A stretch of 64,000 nt of DNA from Elmis aenea (lineage: Eukaryota; Arthropoda; Insecta; Coleoptera; Elmidae): contig OX393579.1 in assembly GCA_947652605.1 (NCBI GenBank), forward strand, positions 50,722,970 through 50,786,969. Reading direction: 5' to 3'. The notes below the pieces were generated by a model, which searched no databases, was not told the DNA's origin, and saw only the letters and a list, made by a program, of their open reading frames with translations. Positions 1 to 12,600 of the stretch are shown here, in pieces (the stretch's first letter is position 1; each line of letters begins with the position of its first letter). Position numbers and translations under genes: made by a program.

Positions 1-125
1 AAACAGAAATAGTATGTGAATATGTCACTAAATTCGATAATATGGTACATTTGATTTAAATTTAAAAAAATCTGATTTAAATCAAAAAAATCTGATATAA
101 ATCAAATAAATCGATTTTGTGTGCT
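1..125. mobile_element. hAT-like element end, cut by window edge
   Basis: The first ~125 bases closely match 62448-62570, which lies near the right end of a complete element at 61543-62591. Both carry alternating GATTTAAATCA-type blocks after a shared ACAGAAATAG start. The window therefore opens inside a second copy of the same hAT-like family. The body of this copy lies outside the window. No coding sequence is visible. Confidence 0.65.
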
Positions 126-341
126 TTTGAAAGTTAAAATAACCGCTTATGCTAGAAACAAAAGTGTTAAAAGACTGTTTAAATTTACTAATGTTTTAAT
201 TAAGGCGCCACTTAGACAGTAATTAAGGTATTTAACACAAATTACATAAACGAAATCTGTATACAGTATAGCGAAACAAAAAATATGTATTTATTTCTTT
301 TATTAACCATTTGTTCTTTTTTGCTTTAAGTTTGGCCAAGA

Positions 342-1435
342 TACAGAGTGTTTCTTAAATATTGCAAAAAAATTCAGGAGCTGATTCCTTATCGAAAATT
401 AAGGAAGGACTTTTATATAACAATTTTTCCTTAGACGTCTCCTTACTTAATCCGATAGCCTATCTACCTATGAAGGTGTAAGGCTTGAGGAAGAGTTGAG
501 ATGACCTGATAGTGATCTTTTCCAAATTTCTCTCCTCCTCCTCCTTTCGGAGCTACACCCCCCTAAACGGGAACGGTAAAATTAAGTTTTTATTCTGTTT
601 CTCAAATTTGAATAAATGTAGAAGAATGATATTTGGTAGATGCTTTGTACTTATTAAAAGGTTTCCCATAGTAATATTTTCAATCATCTCCCACCTTCAC
701 AGGGAGCTGAAAAGTGCGACCCCTGTTGGTTTTTCAATCGGAACTTTTGCAATTTAAAAAAAATATTTAAAAGCTTGATATATTTAGAAATTGGTTTTAT
801 TCCTTAAATTTTTTTGCAAAACCTTCAGCTTTTGAGTAAAAATTAAATAAGTGAACATGCACCATTTAATGTTCTAAAATAAACCGATTCATTTTCGTTA
901 CCATAGTTTGTTTATATTCGTTTGGGGTAGTGTAATTCATTTTGAAGTGTAGAGGTGACAACACGGCAATACCTGTCAATTCTACTTAATATGAACTTAA
1001 ACAAACCATGGCATGGTAAGCACCAAAATCAATCGTTTTATTTTAGAATATTTAATGGTTCATGTTCACTCATTTAAGAAAACTTTAAGGAATTTAAAAA
1101 AATCTTATTAAATAAAGCTTTTAAAGACAATGTTCTTAATAATTGCAAAATTTCGAGCCTCCAAAAGTTCTAATTAAAAAACCAACAGGGGTCGCACTTT
1201 TTAGCCCCTTGTGAAGGTGGGAGATAATTAAAAATACTACTATGGGAAAACTTTCAATAAGTATAAAACATCTACCAAATTTCCTTCTCCTACACATCTC
1301 CAAATTTGAGATATAAAATAAAAACCTAATTTTACCGCTCCTCTTTAGGGAGGTGTAACTCCGGAAGGAGACGTGTAAGGAAAAAATAATTTTCGATAAG
1401 GAATTTTTTTCGCAATGTTTAAGAAACACCCAGTA
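342..1435. mobile_element. Foldback (palindromic) MITE, TA-CAGGGTGTTTC type
   Basis: The two halves are long inverted copies of each other. The block at 361-420 pairs with 1380-1425, the block at 545-757 pairs with 1136-1370, and the inner arms pair around 880-920 and 995-1045. The ends read TACAGAGTGTTTCTT and, on the other strand, TACTGGGTGTTTCTT, so a TA target duplication is likely. The 81- and 117-codon open frames in the two arms are reflections of the palindrome and have no protein similarity that I recognise. Confidence 0.75.
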
Positions 1436-2121
1436 CCGTATAAGGCTATTATTTAAAATATTAAAGTCATAACCTCTTGATCTTGTCAAATTTTAATCGC
1501 ACAAAGAAACATCTTTTTGGCAACGTTCGCTTTTGGTTAAAATTTTATAACTGATACGTGAAAAGTTACAAATCTTGAATATGAAGCTGGCGGTAACCAC
1601 ATGACGTAAAAGTCTATAACTTTATGAAAAGAAGGTAAAAAAGGCATAAATTAGTCGATAACATACATTAATCACGTTGACTTAGTTTTACATTGGAACT
1701 AGGCCGTTTTAAGCTGCAATGTGATTATAAGTAGGAAGGTTATGTACTGTTAAATTTTTTTAAAACTACGGGATTTTTACATTTTCTGGTTTAAAAGACT
1801 CCTAACTAATTACATTATAACAGAATGTTTAAAAAGGTTGACAAAAAATCGTATAAATTTAAAGCCAACGTATTTAAAAAACGTTATTTAATACATTCTT
1901 GAATATATTTAAGTGATTCATGCATGATATAAATGAGCTTATTAGGCCCTTTCTAACCATTGGGCTAATGGGCTATAGCCCAGGGGTCTCATTTAACCAA
2001 GGGCGTTTAATAACTGATTGTGTTGATTTTTTTTTTCAATATTAGACGCAAAAAGCTGTTAATTTAAACAGTCGTCAAAATTGAACAAAAATTATATTCG
2101 ATTTTTTTAATGCAACAACTA
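1436..2121. other. Unassigned upstream DNA
   Basis: AT-rich sequence with no supportable gene or RNA. A short GC-richer stretch near 1945-1990 (GGGCTAATGGGCTATAGCCC) is a small palindrome, possibly a degraded transposon end. Confidence 0.5.
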
Positions 2122-2753
2122 ACAAGGGAGGGTCACGATAAGTTGTCGCTGGAATCTGCAGCCACTTGCCATTTCCTTCGGAAAAATAGGGGAAAAACTG
2201 AAAAGTTGAATAATAAAGGTAATTTTTGCGATCGCGTTGGCCATGAAACCGTCAGAGATAAAATCGAAATTCTTCTATTTGCCAATTCGCGCATTCTTTG
2301 CAAGTAAAATGGTGCAAATTTTTTGAAAGAATCTCATACTGTTCCGTAGAAAAACGCGAAAAACGAGGCCATTGTTTTCCCTATGTTAAACGCCTATACA
2401 AGTCGCATAGATTTAGTTCTCCAACTTCTCATACCATAGCGCTTTTGCAGGAGTTTCGTTTTTGACGTTTTTCTCCGGAACCGTTTAAGATTTTTTCAAA
2501 AACTTTGCACCATTTTACTTGCAAAGGATGCGCGAATTGGTAAATAGAATTTCGATTTTATCTCTGACGATTTCATGGCCAAAGCGATTGCAAAAATTAC
2601 TTTTGTTACTCAACTTTTCAGTTTTTCCCCCGTTTTTCCGAAGGAAATGGCCAGTGACACGTATAACTCTGCATATTATTTAATTTGATGTTCTCGATGC
2701 AATAAACAGCCTTAATAAGATTCTAGAGACAACATATCTTGACCTTCCCTGGT
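2122..2753. mobile_element. Foldback element, copy A
   Basis: Long imperfect palindrome. The left end reads ACAAGGGAGGGTCACGATA and the right end reads GACCTTCCCTGGT. The two arms share blocks such as GATCGCGTTGGCCATGAAAC and its complement. A second copy lies at 7028-7713 with the same termini and centre, so this is a dispersed family. The short open frame 2110-2307 lies in an arm and is not a gene. Confidence 0.75.
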
Positions 2754-3513
2754 AAGCAATTAATTGGGAAAAATTATGAAGAACTTTTGCATTTTAAGCA
2801 CATGACTCATGAGACACTATTAAAAGCTGAACGCATTCTATAAACAACAATTTTTTGGTCAGCAAAAACGATAAAACCATGTTTTTTGGGCGTTTCTGAA
2901 TGTACTCAAAGCTGCAAGTATTACATTAATCTAACGGTTTATTTCTTTCACGAGTATGTTCTTCTACAGTTATGGAAATAACCATGAATTATTTTCCATT
3001 AAAACTTCCAGACTCCGTTTTTTTGCAAAGTGCATATTAGACATGGTCGCTGACAAGGTGATCTTAAATCATCTGCGCCAAAAAATGTATCGACAATCGA
3101 AATACCGCAAGCCCGAGACGGGCACTTTTTTGGGCAAATTTATGCTAAGCGTTATGCAAGTTAACAAAAAAACTTTTTGGCAGTTTGTGCGTTGAAGTGA
3201 ATAGTGTCAGCGACCTCCTCTTAGTCCAGTCATCGATCCACAAGAACTATTGAATATCGGGCGTGAAATTGGTAATTTAGAGTCGCTTTTATCTTTGCAT
3301 ATCTAATATAGCACGGACGATAAAACGATGTGTAGATTAAAAATATTGGGATCAACGAACCGAAATGTAATTATGAAATCTTGATTATTAAAGTGCCGTA
3401 CTTGTACGTATGACGGTAACGTGTGAACTGCAGTCTTCTCCTGGCGGCCACATAGAAATTTTATAGTCCCTGGTCATTGTTGCATAGTAAATGATGAATG
3501 TTGTATGTTGCAG
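2754..3513. other. DNA upstream of the first tenectin coding exon
   Basis: No promoter or upstream exon could be assigned with confidence. The only firm signal is a splice acceptor (ATGTTGCAG) ending at 3513, just before the first coding exon. It implies that a 5' UTR exon lies further upstream, in this block or outside the window. Confidence 0.4.
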
Positions 3514-3603
3514 GACGCGCCATGGCGGCGTGGAGTTCAGGGCTGTCGCGATCAGCCCTGGGGGCACTACTTCTTGCTTTGATGCCGCTTCTTGCATACT
3601 CTG
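3514..3603 (+). CDS. Tnc: Tenectin exon with start codon and signal peptide
   Basis: Coding starts at ATG 3522 in a strong context (CGCCATGG). It encodes MAAWSSGLSRSALGALLLAL followed by MPLLAYS, a classic signal peptide with a Leu/Ala core, and ends CTG|GTAAGT at 3603 after one base of the next codon. A good acceptor (TTGCAG) ends at 3513, so 3514-3521 is 5' UTR spliced to an upstream non-coding exon that I cannot locate. Joining to 29273 gives an uninterrupted frame (AYS-APLTEQSTEM). Confidence 0.8.
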
Positions 3604-6600
3604 GTAAGTACACTTAAGTGAAATTTATAAAATTGTAAATTATGCATGCAGCATTGCCTAATACATAATTGTAAGGCAGATATCCAGTCGAAAATTTAAA
3701 ACCATAATATTCAAACTTTGCATGTATTTAAGTAAATGTACTTAAGTATAGTACTCAAGCTTAAATTTAGGTAATTCTTTCCAAAGAATATATTAGCTTG
3801 TAATATGTTAATACGTTCATTAAAAAGTGTTTGTATACAATATTTATTTTGTGCTTTTAAATAAATAGCAAGTACTTAAGTTATGTTTTAAACCACTTAA
3901 GTATTTTCATAGGTACACTTACAACTAAATATGAGTATGTACTGCAAATTTTGAGTTGCCTAATAAACAGTGTTTACCCTAGTTTGGGTTGCCAACAGGT
4001 CTCTTTTTAAAATACCATGTTCTCTTTTAAAATAATTTTTCATATCTATCTTTTTTTTTTGTATGAACTTAGCTGGATTGTTATCTTTTTCAATATCGCT
4101 AACAGTACATAATTTTAAAGTTTGAAAATTGCTTTAAAAGCATATTTCTTATAACTCGATAACTTGCCTTATATTAAAATAATTTTTTAAGATGATTTTA
4201 GCGAAGTTAATTTAGTATTTGGGAATTTTCTATGATAAGATGTTGGATAAAGAAGCCGAAAAAAATCTGTTTTGGAAGTAATGGCTTCAATAAATTTATT
4301 AGCAAATAGATATGAAGAATTTTGTTTTAAATCAAAGTAAAAGCTATTTTGTGTGAAAATAGATTGCATTGTGAAATAGATTAATTCAATTTAAATTACA
4401 TGAATTGCCATAAAAATCGTAAGGAGATTTCACGTTATGAATAATCAAGTACTTGTAAAATTTTAATAGTATAACTTTGATGATATTAGATAGGGTTACA
4501 CATGGAAAGAAATTAAAAATTTGATGGTATTTCCTGACATCCAAAATGGCGTTATGAATGATGCAAGATATTTTAATTAATTTTGCAATTTAAAAGTATT
4601 TGTAGAAAAAAATCCTTATAAAGAAATTTTAAAAATTAGATTTTCTGTCTCAATTGCATAGAATATTTTAAAACAAATACTGTCGAATTTCATTCTAAAT
4701 TATCAAGCATTTGTAATTTTTGCAGCACTTGGCCAAAACGTCCATGTAGAAAGAATTTTTTTCTAAATCAGTGGACAGTAGACCAAAGAAAGAAACACAT
4801 TGAAAAGTTCACTCTCCGATGCCTTTTGAGCGCAGTTTATAATTTTAAAAATATATCATATCTAGAATTTTACAAAGGAGTAATTTAGTAATGTTAAAAA
4901 AATAACCAGTATTGGCAATTTTGACAACCCTGGTTGATGTATTATTTGCTTATTTAACAGACTGATTCTTATTATAACAAAGCCCATGTAAGGCGCTGTG
5001 GCTAATTGTATAGTTCTTATAGTTACCGATCAATCAATTGAAAAGAAATATAATAAACCCTCTGTATATTTCTATTACACTGAATTATATTACTTTTAAT
5101 TTTGCCCAAAGGTGTAGTCTTGAATTTCTTTTAGATTCATAAATTTTTATACCATCATTAGTGTTGCAAGCTTTTTAATATTAAGATACTAATTACGGAA
5201 TTTTATAATTATGCACACGTATGTAAATGTGTATAAAGATTTTATTGAAAGCCATTATCGTGAAACCTGCATATGCGGCCCGAGGCGAAACGCATTTTTC
5301 AAGACAAAACGTTTAAGCATAGTAGGCCATGAGACGTGCTTTCATAACGTGAATTTAAACTTCAAACAGTGAACCTTAACCTTCTTTTGGTGTCTTTGCA
5401 CTTGATAATACGTGTTAGTTGTGTAATGAACGTTACAATATATGAGGAAGTGTACTTGGATTAATATGTGAAGTTAAAAACCGTTAAATTATAGACAATG
5501 TGGGCTGTAATTTAAAATTAAATATTGGTAATGATAGGTAAAAAAGATTTAATAGTGTATGTTTAATTTCCTACTTTCCAATAAAAATATTTAAAACAAT
5601 AAAGTGTGGTCCAAAACGCCAAATTATTGTTCTGTGTATAAGTTTTTAACTTACTGATACTTTTTAGCATTTTTGGCTAAAACTGCAGACAGAAAATTAA
5701 GCTATTATTCAAAAAAGCAAATTTTGTGTTTTTGAATTGCTAAAATATTGCTCCCCCCTAAATAACCATGTTTTAATCTCATCCTTTATAATTAGTGTTA
5801 AAGTTTGGTAATGCATTAAACATTAAACAATTCAATTTAAATCTAAGTGTAGGATAAATTTGGATTAAAAAATCACTTATCTTCATTAAAAGCAATATCT
5901 CCTTTAAAAAAATTGTGTTGGTTTCCAAAGCTCTTTTTCATCAGTAGATAAAAGAATAAATCTACCACTAACGTATGCGTTAGGGTTGTCAGGTGTAAAG
6001 GACAAAAAAGAGAGCATTTATAAAAAAACTTGCATTCAATTTTCTTAAACAAATAAAAATTGCACCTATAATTCATAAAAATTCATTTAATTTAATCATC
6101 TTTATCCTCTTTTTCGCATAATATGTCTACATGTCTACATTGCAAATTTGGTGTAAAAGTTTCCTATTTTCTTCTATTTATTTATAAAATTCTAAACAGG
6201 AATTATATTTGCAATTATAAACTACGCTCAAAATACCTTGGAGAGTAAAATTTTTCAATTTATTCCTGTCTTTAATCCACTGTGCCCTGGTTTAAACAAA
6301 TCTACGTTTTGGCCAAGTATTGAAAAAAAAATATATATATATATACTCTACAATTTTTTATGTAATTCAGAATGAGATTTGACGGTATCTGTTTTAAAAT
6401 AATTTATTCGTTTGAGACAGGAATTATTTCAATTATCTACATTCTACAGAATTGTTTTCTACAAATACCTTTAAATTGTAAAATTGATTAAAATATCTTG
6501 CTTGATCCACAGGGATGGTTTTGAAGCCAAGAAAAACTATCGTCTTTTCAATTTCTTGCCATGTGGAACCCCATGTAATTTCATCTTAGTAAAACTATTA

Positions 6601-9600
6601 AAAATTTGTAGTTGATTAGTTCATAACTTAGAATCTGCTTAGGTTTTTTTTATAGCAATTCGTGTTATTAAAATTGAATTAATCTATTTCACTTTGAAAT
6701 CTATTTTCTCTATAAGACAAAACAGATTTTACTTTGATTGAAAAAAAAGATTCTTCATAACTGACTCAACGTATTTGCAAATGACTTTATTGTAGTTATA
6801 ACTTCCAAAACAACAGAATTTTGTTTGGCTTCTATTTCTAATATTTTTTCATGGAAAATATGCATTAAGGAATTTCCAAATTCTAGGCCTTGCTAAAATC
6901 ATCAACAAAAAACGATTTTTAAATAAGGAAACTTGTTGAATCACAAAAAATATGCTTCTAAAACCGAATTAACCTCCAAACTTTAAAATAATTAAAAGTT
7001 AGCGATATTGAAAAAGAGAACAATCTAACCAGGGAAGGTCACGATACGTTGTCGCTAGAATTGCTAGTATTGCATCAAGAACATCAAAACTAAATGTTTT
7101 GCAGAGTTATACGTGCCACTGGCCATTTTCTTCGGAAAAATAGGTGAAAAACTAAAACGTTAAATAAAAAAAGTAATTTTTGCGATCGCGTTGGCCATGA
7201 AACCGTCAGAGATAAAATCGAAATTCTTCTATTTACCAATGCGCGCTTCTTTTGCAAGTAAAATGGTGCAAAGTTTTTGAAAAAATCTTAAACGTTTCCG
7301 GAGAAAAACGTCAAAAACGAAACCCCTGCAAAAGCGCTATGATTTGAGAAGTTGTATAACGAAATCTATGCGACTTGCATAGGCGTTTAACATAAGGAAA
7401 ACCGTTTTTACAAGGGCCTCGTTTTTCTCCGAAACAGTTTGAGTTTTTTTCAAGAAATTTGCATCATTTTACTTGCAAAGGATGCACGCATTGGTAAATA
7501 GAAGAATTTCGATTTTATCTCTGACGGTTTCATGACCAACGCGATCGCAAAAATTACCTTTATTATTCAACTTTTCAGTTTTTTCCCTGTTTTTCCGCAG
7601 GAAATGGCCAGTGCCACGTATAACTCTGCATAACATTTAGTTTTGATGTTCTTGATGCAATAAACACAGCCTTGATTAGATTCTAGCGACAACATATCGT
7701 GAACCTCCCTTGTAAGTATCCCTACATATATAAAAAAAAATGGAAAACAAACAAGCTATGATAAAAAAAAACATACTCTCTTTAAAAGAGACCTGTCGTC
7801 AACTTAGTATGCGTAAACATAGTTTATTGAACAACTCAACATTTGCAGTACTTATATATAGTTTTAAGTATACCCATGAAGATTCTTAGATTCTCAAGTA
7901 GGTTTTGTAAACATAACCCAAAAAAATATAGAGAACAAGAAACAATGGTAAAAAGGCTACATGTTCTCCTTCAAAGAGCCCTGTTTGCAATATGAGTAAG
8001 AATTAGAATATGTTTCAGATTACATTACAATGCTACACAGATTTGATCTTTTAATCGATTCTGTGACTTAGTTTTTGAGATTTCAAATGTGGGCAAATAT
8101 AGTGCACAGTTAATATCTTGCCCTGTCATAAGAATCCCCAATGCAATACACTAGTTGTTTAAATAAAACAAGAGTGTTAGGGTCTAATGAATTTAGTAAC
8201 TGTGATTTTTTCCAAATTCCTGCAAGTATTATTTGTGAGATATTCCGTATTGGTGCTGCACGAAAAAATCCGATTTACCAAAAAATTTACGATCGCGGAA
8301 GCTACGTGTGCGCGTTGTACTACATTTTTTCAAGGCTGTCTGCATTTTTAGGCATATTAGTTCAGTTAAACGTGAACATTTACGTTGTTCATGAAACTGT
8401 ATATAGTAACATCGGTGTGAAGTAACACGGAGTGCGAGTACCGATGCGTGCAACATTGCCAACAGCACTGAATACAAATGAACGATTCTAATTTATGTTT
8501 CTACTTGCGATTATCGCGCGGGCAGTGCTTAGCAGCATACATTACCGAACGTAACCAATACACGAGAAGCTTGATCTGTAATTTCTGGAAGCTGCGGCCA
8601 TTCTCAGCCCGCATAATCGGCTGAAAAAATTCAAAAATCACACGGCGTTCTCACTGGAACTAAATTGCTCGCGCTGTGTGCTGTGCCCGTAAATGCGGGG
8701 AATAAATCAATAATTAATTTTATTCATGTACTGGAAACTGGATTACAGAACGGTAAACAAAAAAATTAATGCTGATTTATTTGATAATTATAATGATAAT
8801 GATACGCGAGAAAACAACCTACGGCTTGTAATGCGGCGATAGGTTAACGATTTATTGGTTTTGCAAGCTTTTTAGCAAGGAAATGAGGTGTAAATTAATA
8901 AAGTCTTGTTAGGAGAAGGTTAATGTGGTTGTTATTACTATGAGGTTGCTCTCAAAAAAAAGTACGCGGTGCCCCAGAGATCATTAACCATGTCGAGATT
9001 TCGATTATTTTCAGAAACTCGAAATATTTACTGATAAAGTGGAAATATCAGCATAAAATGGCAAAAATGTGTGCGGAATTTTGATGTATTTTTGTAAAGC
9101 GTGATTCAACTTTTTTTAATGGCAGTTGTTTTGTTTTAAACAAAATCAGGTACTAAGTACAGGGTGGTCTATTTTCGATGCCTGCATTTTTAGAGTACCT
9201 AAATACGTGTGCCGTGAAACAAATTACAAAAAAATTGAATATTTTATTGGTTCTTATATGTCAACGCAAATTGTTTAATATTTTGTCTAATTACTGAAAT
9301 ATTTGCTTGTTAAACACTAAAATCAAAACTGAAGGTGATTTGCGTGATTTAGTAAAACAATTAATTATTATCATTACGGAATTATTTAATTATACTAATT
9401 ATAATTAATAAACAGTAATCTAAATGTTGCAAATTATCTACAAAACGTTTTGCCGAAATCATACAAACGATAATTGCCAATTCTATGATGTAAATTATAA
9501 ATGTCAACATGCACATTAATTTAATTTTGAATTAAGTAATAATCTGTAATTGCCGTGAAGTTTATTTTTCAATCGCTTCATGAATTCATGAGTTAAGTTC

Positions 9601-12600
9601 GTTTACTTGGACACGTAAATTATTTTGGCCCTAATTACCTTTAGTTAATAACCTTTATTTGATTATTTGTCATATATTTATAAAAGGACAATTTAGCAAT
9701 TGTATGTTTGCTTAACTTCGGTAATCAACAAAAAATTATTTGGTAATAAATGTTGTTTGTCTCTATAACACGTGATGGAGAATTTAACTTAATCAGTTAT
9801 AGGAACATTCTTAAAATTGTGCTGCTTGCCTGTCAATCCAAAAAATTATTGTGTAAAAATGTCACTGTTCGTTCCTAGAGGCTATCGAATTGTAAAGAGC
9901 TTTATATACAGGGTGTTTCAGAGAACATCTCTTTTATTTTTAGGGAAAACCAAAAACAAAATAAATAAAGTAATAGACAAAATACCATTGAAATCAGAGA
10001 TTGGCATTTGTTAGTCGAATAAATGAATAAGATTAACGACTAAACATTCATATATTAGTCATGACTAACAACTAATTGGATTAGTCTTTAATCTTAAGTA
10101 TTCTGATTGATACCTAATTAATTAGTCGTAATCTAGACTAACGACTGATTTGTTCGTTAGGCATGACCGATAATTTTAACGTATTTTTATTGCAAATTTC
10201 CTAAAAATTGGCACACAAACCCTTGAAACACCTTGTATATCTTTGCATGTTCTTTTTTGTTTAGTAAATTTGATCAAGACTTGACTCGTCGTGATATTTT
10301 TTCACTTAAGTGCGAAAATGAAAGTTTCTGCATCACAGAAATGAACCTCAGAGGTTAAGCACACAACACGATAACTATCGCTAGATAATTGTCTGCTACA
10401 GATTCTATCAAACGACTTACGTTTTCGCTTAAGTTATGTCAGTACTACTTTCAATAACACGCAGTATCTGTAGCATCGGAGTAAAATAAAAAGCTTCCGT
10501 GATGTTCACAACCACTCGTATGCAAAATATGGCAAAACGACCACATACTACAGAAGTGAATAACATCACAGCACGAGCCTACGCGAAATCTAATCTTGCA
10601 ATTGCTTTTTTTGATCCAAAAGTACTGCAACGTAAATGTTTGTTCAAGTTAAATGATTATTTCTTGTAGTGTCACATTAAGTTCTATGTTAAATTAAAAC
10701 TTACTTGCACAAATTGATTGTCGATTCGTTTCTGTGTTAAATACAACGATTTTGTTAAAAATAATTAACTATAAACTATTTTAAAATTAATTTTTCTCAA
10801 AAAATTTCCCAAGTATTATTATTTTTTTAATGTACGTACTATTATAAACTTAGAATTAAGTTCCTTATTACAATAAATAGATAGATACCAAGTTTCTAGT
10901 TTAAAGACACATCTTATGGGTAATTATTTTTTTATATTCCGGCTTCTTTGCGGGTTTTTGGGCAAGCAGCGAGATTAATCAAACGTAAAAAGAGTAGTGA
11001 TAAATAAAAAGTGCCGCAAATAGCGATAGTTGTTTGTTTTATTCAAAACCGATTTCGGTGTAGGTACTTTTTGTCGCAATTGTAACACACCATTGGACAG
11101 AACTAATGTTTACAGTCGTAGCTCTTTTGTTTTATTGTCTTGACCACCTAAGATGTAACCAAGAACGTATTTTTAAATTATAATCCTCTTCGCTTAAAAG
11201 AAAAAACGAAATAAAAATGATTAAAAAAATATTTGCTGTATTAGGAAATACCTTTCGGGTAATTTTGGTACAAGTGAAATATTTACTTTGTGCACTCCAA
11301 GCAGAACTGGCTCCGACGTTGGTTTTTCGGGCCCCAAACCGAAGCCCCGCGCTCAAAGGGACCTCGCAGTTTTAGATTTCTAAGAAAACTTAGTAATAGA
11401 AGTATTATGATTAATAAAATCATTTAAAGCTTTGAGCCTCCACTAATAACTTATTTCCGAAAGCCCCCAAAACTTCCAGCTGGCCCTGACTCCAAGGCAT
11501 TTACAAACACCAAGTAAAAACATTGTTTAATAAAACGATTCGATTCAAAACACCTCTAAATTTTCCGCGAAAACCATTTCCCATAATCATTAAATTCCCA
11601 TCAACTAACAATTCTTGTAACAGAACTTTCGTTTAAAAATCCTTTTTTTTTGCATGTAGCTAATACTCGTCTACGCTAAACATGTATATAGTTCGTGCAA
11701 ATATTGGAAAACATTAACAGTCACTTGCAGAATTCTCAAGTTAAATAATACTGCTTCGGTCTGAGGAAATGCACCTATGCGAACGTTATATTTAGAAATT
11801 TATAGAATCTACAAACAGAGACAAATATGTCTGGATGCATTATTAGCACATGATAAACAGTAAGCATATATTAGCAGGTGAGTGACTAGCTTTATGGGAA
11901 TATGCAAAGTGCAGTGAGCTTCGCTTTTTTTCAAAACCAGTACATTTCGCTATATTTAGCTCTCTACAATGTAGCGTATGTAAATAAAGAATTAAAATGC
12001 GAAAAATTTCTCGATACTCAAAGCTTTAAGTATTGTATGATTATAAAATATTTGATAAACATATAAAACAAATTGTTTCGTCATTCAGGAACTGCGTTTT
12101 TTAATCGCCAACGATAGCCAAAACAATTCTTTCAAAAGGAAACTGAGCTCTTTCTTGTTATACTATATTTATTTTACCTATGTGGTGATATTTTGAGGTA
12201 AGATTTGCTTCCAAATCTCTACATTTTTAAACCCCTTTAAACCGATTGTGTACTAGTTTTTTGCAAAAAAATACGTACATATTAACATTGGCCCAGTGAC
12301 AGTGACGTAGCAGGGGGGGCGGTCCAACCCGAGTGGCACTTCTTTGGGGCGGCAGTTTCAGTCTACCCAAATAGGGTAAAAATGAAAATCTCGGGGTAAT
12401 GTAGGATCAGCAGATATAATAACCAGTACCTGCACTAGCGCTGTTAAATTCATAAAAATTCATTAAAAAAGAGGATTCTTACCGAAGTTGGGGAATAAAA
12501 CGGGATAGTCGACCTGGCTTCACTGTAAACCCGCCCCCTTGTAACGACAGAACTTTCAAAGTTTATGATAGGGTACCAACCATTCAATAAAATGATGAAA

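Noticed and set aside
512..1489. Two opposing open frames with similar protein sequence
   Set aside because: They are mirror images within one foldback element, not a gene pair.
8141..8477. Overlapping opposite-strand frames of 94 and 82 codons
   Set aside because: No family similarity, low-complexity composition, no conserved splice context.
11320..11506. hAT element between two GC-rich ends
   Set aside because: Ends resemble CAGGGCC-type termini but no inverted pair with matching 8-bp flanks could be established.
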